The translations under genes were made by a program, and so were the position numbers. Below, in pieces: positions 55,367 to 64,000 of a stretch of DNA of 64,000 nt. The notes under the pieces are model-generated. The model was not told the DNA's origin. It did no database searches and saw only the letters and a program-made list of their open reading frames with translations. The first letter of the stretch is position 1. Each line of letters starts with the position of its first letter. Origin of the DNA: Zoroaster sp. YZ-2022 (Eukaryota > Echinodermata > Asteroidea > Forcipulatida > Zoroasteridae); the NCBI GenBank assembly GCA_029582265.1, contig CM055823.1:7762761-7826760 (forward strand), read 5' to 3'.

Positions 55367-58300
55367 GCTTTCACACACAATGTAGCGTAACAAACACACC
55401 AGTGTGCAAAACTCTAGGGTCAAATGTCCCCATTGCTTTGTAGTCCAAGGTACACGTACACCTTGCTCTATAAATTGTCGAATAGTAGACCGTGATTGCG
55501 TATATATTTGAGGTGTGTTTTGTACATACGTGGGTCTGATTTATAGGGCCTCTTATGTAGGCGGAGGCCCTAGATATTGCATACATACTTCATCATGGCG
55601 ACGTTAGTTGTGCGGATGACAAACAATTTTAAAATGCTGCGCTTGTGCGCTGCCTGTCTAGACGAATTCAAATGCAACGTACACTGCTACAAGAATAACA
55701 CATAACCTTACAAACAAATAACGTGGTGCGTTTTAAAGAGTTCATGTAGAGAGGAGGATTGCCAACCACACCTCCGATAGGTGTGTTCTCAATGGTATTT
55801 TCATCCGATGCTAACCAGGGGAAAATATCTTGTTCAATCCCAGCCTGTAAGCGTAACGAGGGACGATTCTGCTCCGTGTTACCGTGGGTGAGATACAGAT
55901 AACGGCCATGAGGGCAACGTATCCGCAATGTTTGGGTTTTGAGGGATAACTGTCATCGTTCTGAATGCTACCACCCTCATCCTCTGGGCAAAGAGCTGGT
56001 TTGGGCCGACTTGGATCCAGATGTCAGACCATCAGCCGAGACACCTACTGTGTGGACGACGGCAGAGTTCCAAGGATCACCCCTTGGCCCTGAATAGCAC
56101 TGCGCGACTTCGAGCGCTGTGGCTCAATCGCCAGCGATTCTCGAACGTCGAGACGTCGAGTAGTCCCCAACCGCGTGGATGGGAGGTGAGCCGAATGGTA
56201 ACATACCCACCTTTTCGGGTTCAAGAAAATAGTTCAGGACGACGAGAGTCAGGGCAACTGGTTTTGAACGTCGGAATACAAAGGGTTTTTGGCCCGTCGA
56301 ATAACGCACCTACAGAGAAGGGGGCTGCACGTCAACTGGCAGAGGAGTTGCCTCATTTGAAGACAACCAATTATGGAAGGGAATTTCTCTTGCAGCAATG
56401 GATGTTTATGTCAATAAACCCATGGACCATGCCATGAAATGAGACATATATCAAATAATGGTCATAGAGTAACTAGAGCATGAAATGGTGGGCAGGTATG
56501 ACAGGCTCTCCAACTATTAGTGTACCACGGGAGGCTTTATAACACTTTTATGTTAAACAGTTGAGTTGTACACAAGTTTTCAAAACATAAAATGACCAAA
56601 TGTTAATAGATGAATTTCTTTGAAATTAAATGACGAAAAAGGGAGGGAGGGGAGGGAGGGGAGGAAGGTTTGTTTGTGCATAGGTTCATGGGAAAATGTT
56701 CCCCAAAGGGTATCATTTTCGGTAATTATTATTATTATTAAGAGTTTTCAACCCCGGGGTTCTCCAGGTCAGAGTTAAAGGAGTTCCCTGCACCCGTTTG
56801 GTTACTACAAAATCTATATTTGTTTTATAATGTCACCCTCATATTTAAACACGTTAGATGCTTTTATAATTCATTTTGTCCACAAAAGAATGTTGAAGAA
56901 TGATGAATTTAATAGCTACCTGTAGTCACTCAGCCCTACTGCAGTAGTCACTGGTTATTAACCGTTATTAACTCTTGTTACTGGGACTGCACCCCAACCT
57001 ACTACTACGGAACCCTACCCATTTAGTAAAAATTTAAAAAATGATTGGGAATATTGAAATTCATGAAGAGAAAGTGATACGAGGATATAGAACTAGTCGT
57101 GCTCGAAAGCCCTGGGGACGGATTTCTATAGATTAGATTACAATCAGAATGTAAAATATGGGTGATTCTTTGTATAATCATTTCTAGGGAAAGGAATTTG
57201 GTTTTGAAAATGATGAGCATCCACTCCAATGCACTCTTTGTTCCAATACTGATTCTTCCGTTTACAATTATATACAGGCGAAAGTAGAACCACTTTAGAG
57301 TATCAAAGATCCCAGCAGAGTTTCTATATTTTGTCCTTCTCGACACAACCACAATACTTTTTTTTTTTATGTATTTATTTTTTCAGATGAGTACGATTTG
57401 ATGTATACAGCCTTTATTACAAATAAATCAAATTAAGAGTTTTTTAACCGATATTATTATTTATTTATCAAATATATATTTAATCAAAATACTGTTGTTA
57501 TAGTTTCTTATCCTAGGTGTGTACTTCCAGCTCCGGCCCAGTTTGGCTTTTTGGCTCTTACGAAACATGTGATATCGCTATCACATTAGTCGTCTGTAGG
57601 GTCTGCAACTATTTTCATGGTGTTCTTAAAGGTACTATAATTTTCCATGAATTGTTTTGACTACGGTATTTCACTCTGTGATTCCCAGAAATTTCTATTT
57701 AAATTTCTCTGACAGCATTTATATGAAATTGGCTATAGGTAGTTTCAGTGACATCCTGTCTGAATAAGTCCATAATAGAGTAAAAATAATTGTTATGTAC
57801 AATTTCCAAAGTTGGTGGGTTACCGTCTTGGCCCTTTTTTATATGTTGTTGTTGTTGTTTGTTTTTGCTTTTTGAAATATATTTGTTGCACGATTATTTC
57901 AAAAGCATGAGCACCCATTATACTGCAAATGTCATGGTTTGTTATGATAGCTCATATTTCTTGAAAAATTGGAGTTCTGAAATGAACGTAGGCATAGGAC
58001 TATACTACGAAATACCAATGTTTCCAGCAAAACTTATTATTGATTGTCTGTTTGGCACAACAGATTCAAATGTTACACTGCATCGAGTGTTAGACCCCTA
58101 AAGGAGTTATGTCCAGTTTGTGGACGGTCTGACCGTATCTGAGCAGGTTTCAGGAGAGAACACCAGACACCCATAAACTCCTTAGGACGCGGGAGATAGA
58201 CTACAGGGACGTTGGCACCGATTACGGAACATACCTTAAAATACAGACGCCCTTATGATCCAGTAATTACTTTTTTAACCCGCCGTGTGCCCGGAAGAAG

Positions 58301-61300
58301 GTCGTAGGCTCTACGAGGACAAAAGGTTTCTGGGACAAAAATGTAAAACTTTTTGTCGCAATGCAGAAAAAAGTCGACAACAATAAAAGGGCCTTTTTTG
58401 AAAAAAGTGAGACATAACTATTATGTATTTGTTTGGGGAGAATTTACTCCCAAAGACATGTTTCTATTCCCATGCGGAATTTAACTTTCCCTACAATGAC
58501 TTATAAATTGCAGAAAAAAACGACCACACTTTCACACCTGCTTTTTGAAAAAACCAATTTTGCGTATTGCTTACGACCTTTTTGCCGGTCACAAGTACCC
58601 TTCTGGTAACGTCCTTCTTCCGGGCACATTTTGACGAAATATTTTTTTATATATAATCGAAATAGTAGCTTTAAGTTTGAGATTAAGCAGATTAGGTATT
58701 GCTTACTGTTTTATAATTAAACCTATATGCACTTCCTCAGGTCCATAAGAGTAAACTGTTTTTGATCGTAGAATCCCATGTGCAAGTTATATACTTATTC
58801 TCTGTTTACATAGACGGTTCGTCACTTCGTGAAAACGTTTTAAAAGCAACAACTGGAAATGATTCGGCTAGGTATATTAATAGCGTAATTACGAAAACTA
58901 TGACGTTCAACACTTGAAACTTAGCAGAAATGTTGGCTACAAATGAATACATCTCAAACATTCACATAAAACCGAATTATGACAAAAACAAGATTTTACG
59001 GATTCGTCACTGTGAAAACTGCGGATGTGACGAATTATTCGCCGCCCTCGCGTGAATTATACCGCCGTCACAAGCAAAACAACAATCGCGCTGTGTTATT
59101 CACTATTTTTTCCAGTTTCGCTTTAAAATTTGGTATATACCACATATTAATGAAAATTAAATATAATTATTCGATCAAATTCATTTGTTTCCCTTGAAAA
59201 AGGTAAACAAAGCGAATCATTTATTAAAGGGTCATAAAAAAAAAAAATGTCCGAAACATGCATTTCATTAAAATATATGTGTGGCAAAAGTGAGATATAG
59301 GATTAGTAATTTAAGATAATACATATTTATTCTTAGGAGTACAGGGGAGCACATGGACTACTTAAAGGAAAGATATACTTGATAGTAACAGTAACCAGTT
59401 AATCAAATTCATCACCAATTATTATTCTAAAAACAGTGTGAAACTTGGTGTGGTGTGAAGTTCGCACACGCATAAAAAATTAATCATTCGCGATTATTGG
59501 TATTACGCGTTGTGTTTTCATCTTACACTCTAAAAACGAACAAGTGCTGAATATAGAACCCTTCAGTACAATCACTATAGCTCTAAAAGTTCCTGTGCTA
59601 AAAAAACTAGCACTTTGAGGTGCTGCTATTCAAGTAACTTCGTTTTAGAGTGTAAGAGAAACAGGATTTATAATGTCGAATATATTGCCGTTTTAAAACA
59701 AACATTTAACTATAAACAATGGCACCAAACTAGCTTCACAGGTTGGCCTAAATTTTATGACACGTTTCTTAAAAACAGGAGGGTTAAAAATGAACGTCAG
59801 CACAAATACCAATGGGTGTTCCTTATCTTTTAAGTGTGATTTGATGCTAATATGTACTACCTTGATCGTACTCAAATTAGTGTTACCTACATGAAATTTT
59901 ACATGTTAAGGCTCCGGTTTCTGGTCATAGGGTCGGCTTTTTTTTGTTTTTTTTGTTTGCAACCAGCGAAATACGATGAACATATGTTTACACAGTTAAT
60001 GGAACCAGACCAAACCTCCCATACACAATGTCTGAGCCATTTCAAATGTTGGTTCTTTTTTCTGGGTACACGATAGCAGTATGGCAAGTTCCAATGTGGC
60101 ATCAATTACAATGTCATGAGAGGAAGCGCCCATCTGCTTCTCTTCCGGTGGAGCTGGTCACCGATATGCGTACAAAGCAACCAAAAGTGTTCAATATAGT
60201 GATGTATCGCCCCGAAGAACCTTGCTTTCGGTATCGACTGTTTGCGGGGGGGTTTTGTGGCATAACTTTGCATATCATAGCGTGCATATGAACCGTAACC
60301 TGCAAAGAATATTATTCCCAGGATGAATGGGGGTAATTTCTTTAAATATTAGGTTTTTTTAAAATATTTTATCTCTTTACAAAAGCAATTCTTCCTCTAG
60401 AATTATGTTTTACTTTTACGGTATGTTTACATTCTGTATATTTATACACCTATATTGATAAAGGCATTTAATACTGTTTTGTGGCTGGAAATAAATCAAC
60501 TCAGTTCAACATTTCCTATTTGTACATTTTCTACTTACTCTGTAATTTCATTCCTAGTTTTCCTCTTCTTTTCGGGTGAGATAAAAACCTTCAGCAACGG
60601 TCGTGTCCTTCTGGTCGGTAAAGGCTTACACCATCACCACAAGTCGGGGAAACCGCCATCTTGAAGGTGGTTACTTCATTTTCAGGACGAGACTCTCTCG
60701 CGCATGCAGCATACTTCGGAGAGAAACTCTTCAGCGAAGAGCCTCTCTAAATGTTTCAACAAACTTAAATAATTATTGTTGAATTGCACATTAAAAATTT
60801 ATTTCCCATGTAATTTCATAAATGGAAAGTTGTCACATTTTGTTGATTGAGAAGACAGACAGGACATCAACAAATTGACAAAAGCTGGATTCCCCAAATT
60901 AAATCAATGAGGAAACTGTAAATTAGCTGAAAACGGAGAAAAAAAATGTTCAAATTAATACTGGGAGATCAGAGCTGATTTTGTACATATTTGTTTTGAT
61001 CAAACCACATACGACTATAATTTGATTGATTCATCTAGCTCTCAAATCCGTAATGAACAGTGGGGGCGATGTCAGTCAAGGTCATTTGAGGTCCGCCTAG
61101 AACCCTGGAAGTTTAGGGTTCTTGATGGCCCCCAATGATGCAACCTGAGATATATTGAAAGTTAAGTTCAAATCAATACTGCAGTGGGGCTTTTGTTGGC
61201 ACATATATATTTGTAGTGACCCACATCCAACAATATTTTGATTGATTTTTCAAAGCGCTCAATCACTGCATATTTAAATTTTTGTCATACGAAATCAACA

Positions 61301-62065
61301 CATACCATAACTTGAAATGCAACATAGCCTGCCCTTAGCATCATTGGTGTTGACACATTAAGCTTTCCAAATGCAACACATGTAGGCTTTGTCTGTTTAC
61401 GTGCCCTTTACACCCAAAAAGTAACAAAGGGTTAATGTACCAGGGTGCACCTCACTAAATAAACTCCTCACTTACTTAAACAATGCTCAATACAAAATAT
61501 TCAAAAATCATTTTAAAAATATACTTGGTCCTGCACTTTTAAAAACCAAAAAAAAAAAAAATATTGAATCGTCTAACCTTTTATTATTTATTTCTCAATT
61601 TAATGTGGATAGTCCAGAAGAAGCCGTCGAGTTATTCTCATCCAATGAAACCACCCTCTACAGTAGTGAAAATGCCCAAGACTTGAAAAGCATCCGTTAA
61701 TTTTGGAAAAAAGGTCTTGGGCTTGAAATCAAATTAGGGACCACACTTTTTCCACGGACCAGTGTATTCAAAAATACTCAAAGTTGGAAGTCAAAGGACC
61801 CGGCAGGTCATGATATAAAGGACCATTCTTTACACAATTCCCTCAAGGAAAGGGCCTAATCTATGATAAACAGATCGGCACGCTTGAATTTCTCACTATT
61901 TTAGTGAAGTGTACCCCTAAGGGTAACCAGGGACAAATGTTATCTGCCAAACTGATAATCACCCCATATTCCCCAGGGGCGGATCAGGGTGGCAAAAAGG
62001 GCCCCTTTGCGCACTGTTTAGAAAGTGAATATAGTAATTAAAAAGCCGTTTTCATCCAATCACAG
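55367..62065. repeat. Near-duplicate of the paralog 2 locus (43770-50220)
   Basis: Colinear with 43770-50220 throughout: promoter block, all exons, introns, foldback, 3' flank and the GGGTGCACC element. Differences are mainly one- to few-base insertions and deletions spread evenly over coding and non-coding DNA. At the end it continues past the point where the first copy is replaced by the GACTCG element, into GGGGCGGATC sequence also found after the 24395 copy. Confidence 0.9.
55595..60750 (+). pseudogene. Third dioxygenase copy, frame broken in every exon
   Basis: Counterparts of paralog 2 exons are recognisable at about 55595-56380, 57188-57290, 58064-58263, 60062-60247 and 60577-60750. 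Exon 1 loses the frame within 20 codons and the zinc-site region is split. Exon 2 is so altered that the HSD iron-binding motif cannot be read. Exon 3 carries an in-frame stop after CIE. Exon 5 still shows TFSNGRVL and the EKLF-type end with frameshifts. As written it cannot encode an enzyme. Since introns are equally damaged, poor base calling of an allelic or duplicate copy is at least as likely as true decay. Confidence 0.8.
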
Positions 62066-63825
62066 CCAGTGGAGGCAATTTGTTAATTGTAATAATCGGT
62101 GACCAATTTCAAACTGCCAAGCAGAAAATTTTTGCTCATCAAATATGTTCGCTAAGCATTAAAGCAGACTGCAAGTACAATCGATTTTGTGTGCAGGTTT
62201 GGCTGGTAACCGAAGGAAATCTCCTCAGGGAAATATTTCTAAGCAGTTCGTCTCTTCGCGCTTCACGAAAGTTTGGCCCTTTCTAATAACCAGGGTTGTA
62301 CCTTTTCACCTTTTAAATTATTTAGTGACTTTTGAAAGCATGACAGTCTGAGTCTGGCTATGTGGGAATACCCAATAACTGAATTGTTTATTCACAAAAT
62401 TTTTCCCTTTATTAAAGAATAACCAGGGATGTTCATGCTTGGTTTCTTAGAAGGGCATGTTTGCTGTATGATAAACAGACACGTAAAACAGGTCGAAAGC
62501 ACATCTAGACACTTTATATAAAAGTGCCGACTATTACAAATAAAACCTGTTAACTTATGTAAACCACAACATGCAACCAAATTTTCCAGTTATTCTGCAG
62601 AAAATGATTTGAACAATTATTTGACACCAGGGTATATTTAGTTGTTTTTCCCTCATATCGGACAACACTTGTATTTCTGCTCCAGGTAATACGAAAAAAG
62701 TGGATTTTTTCACTCCATTAAACTGAAAGTTAAATAATTTTGCATTTTTGGTGTAGTCTTCCCAATTGTTAGTTATAAGCAATTTTTGCAATCCTGTTAA
62801 CATTTAAATTCTAAATATTCTGTTAAAGCATGAATTGCATCCATGTACATAAACTATTGTTCATTCCCTTTTCCCTTTTAACTGTTTGAATATCCAATTA
62901 CCACAAATAGCATATTTGCATACATGTTTGTTTCTAAAACCATTAGACCAGCTTGGACTTACGGTAAATATAACATTCAGATGTTACAATAAAGTGTCTT
63001 TTTAACTTATTTTAAAGGGATATTTCCAGGTATTGATCTCGGAAGCCAACAAATTGTCAAATTCAAAGACGTGTTTAGCTTTTTATCATTTCAATCCTCA
63101 TATTTGTGCGATGCGATATGTGCAATGAAAGATATTGCAGTGTTGGATTCCACGTAGGTCGAGAGTTGGATCAGGCCAGCCTTCCGTGTAGTGCAATACG
63201 ACAACGCGTGAGCAATGCGCATATGCAAAGAAAGCCTGGCTGTAGTTCTCGATAATCGGATTTCAAACGATTAGCACTGGCTTAGAAATTTTACGACCTT
63301 GTGACTCCTGTTTTCTTCCTCCAAATTTTAGACATAATAAGCAAAGAGGCATTTTCTTGAGTAATGCTTCACCTCACTATTCTCTTTTGCAAAAAGCGAG
63401 AAAGTTATATTCAAACTAAGTCATTTAAAAAAGTGATTGAGCAAGAGAATTGACAATGAGGAATGTAACACATTGGAGGCAGAATCGCATGAAAGCAGCT
63501 GTAGAAGAATGTCCAATCAGATTTCTTCAATATAAACGCCCAACGCTTCAAAAAACTTGACATCATAAACCTACTGCACAAACTTCCATATAGGTTTGCC
63601 TTGGGGTTTTGACAAAGTCTTCAAACGTTTATAGGTCAATTAGGTTAACAAATTAACTGAGAAAAAGATACAGCGTAATCCATTGCTGTCAGTTAAAGGA
63701 AAGGTATAATAATTACCAGATTAACAAACACTATCTAAAAACTTACTTGAGATATCAATCATTCTGATAAATTAGTTTGACTGAAGTATTTTCATCTTGG
63801 AGAAAACAGGAAATGTTTTGTTTAA
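62066..63825. other. Non-coding stretch
   Basis: Unique, AT-rich DNA after the duplicated block. GAAGGGAAGGTATAACATTA-like words at 63697 resemble 2922-2960, so a dispersed repeat may be present. No gene recognised. Confidence 0.4.
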
Positions 63826-63829
63826 TTAA

Positions 63830-64000
63830 CCCTCCTACTACTACAAGGGTCAAAATTTCAAAGTTCATGCTAGTGCATATCTACAGCACTTACAGGTCAA
63901 ACACTGTCAAACCTATTATTATGCAGTACATCAATCAGTCAAAACAGTCGACTGTTTTGACTGGTATCAATAAAAAACACTACCATGCAATGTTGAAAGG
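63830..64000. mobile_element. piggyBac-type miniature element cut by the window end
   Basis: TTAA (63826-63829) then CCCTCCTACTACTACAAGGG; interior GTCAAACACTGTCAAACC and TTTTGACTGGTA as at 40190-40340. The right end lies outside the window. Confidence 0.7.

Overview
This is an animal nuclear genome window: spliced genes with GT/AG introns, AT-rich intergenic DNA, a very high load of short DNA transposons and tRNA-derived SINEs, and one 500-N assembly gap. The recognisable genes (a CSRP-type LIM protein, the ankyrin/DHHC palmitoyltransferase ZDHHC13/17, and gamma-butyrobetaine dioxygenase) are present in single pre-vertebrate style or as lineage-specific paralogs, which fits an invertebrate deuterostome (echinoderm, hemichordate or lancelet) better than a vertebrate. 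I cannot name the species from sequence alone.

Layout. 1-900: the last coding exon of a CSRP-like gene. 0.9-10 kb: no gene, but several miniature elements, a SINE, and a 1-kb TTAA-flanked element carrying a decayed THAP exon. 10.25-14.25 kb: a 4.0-kb DNA transposon with perfect 31-bp inverted ends and a perfect 7-bp target duplication. It holds an intact two-exon gene for a PHD-finger protein on the plus strand and the C-terminal remnant of a P-element-type transposase on the minus strand. 15.07-18.54 kb: the first two ankyrin exons of ZDHHC13/17, split by an intron packed with transposons; the rest of the gene is not seen. 18.6-26 kb: nested elements, a 69-bp tandem array and the gap. 26.27-32.30 kb, minus strand: a complete five-exon gamma-butyrobetaine dioxygenase gene. 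32.3-43.7 kb: transposon-dense DNA with several levels of nesting. 44.03-49.05 kb, plus strand: a second complete five-exon paralog with a mitochondrial-type N-terminal extension.

50.3-62.1 kb looks anomalous. It contains an isolated second copy of exon 3 of the first dioxygenase gene, interrupted nearby by a clean 1.23-kb solo LTR; then about 2.2 kb of homopolymer-rich sequence that looks like bad base calling; then a near-duplicate of the whole second dioxygenase locus with indels scattered through exons and introns alike. The simplest reading is an alternative haplotype, or poorly polished gap fill, joined in tandem. A real recent duplication that has become a pseudogene is the alternative.

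The two intact dioxygenases share all intron phases and nearly all exon lengths, and both keep the zinc, iron and 2-oxoglutarate ligands, so both should make an active enzyme of the last step of carnitine synthesis. The CSRP and ZDHHC13/17 genes are neighbours here as their homologs are in human (CSRP2/ZDHHC17 and CSRP3/ZDHHC13), suggesting an old conserved linkage.
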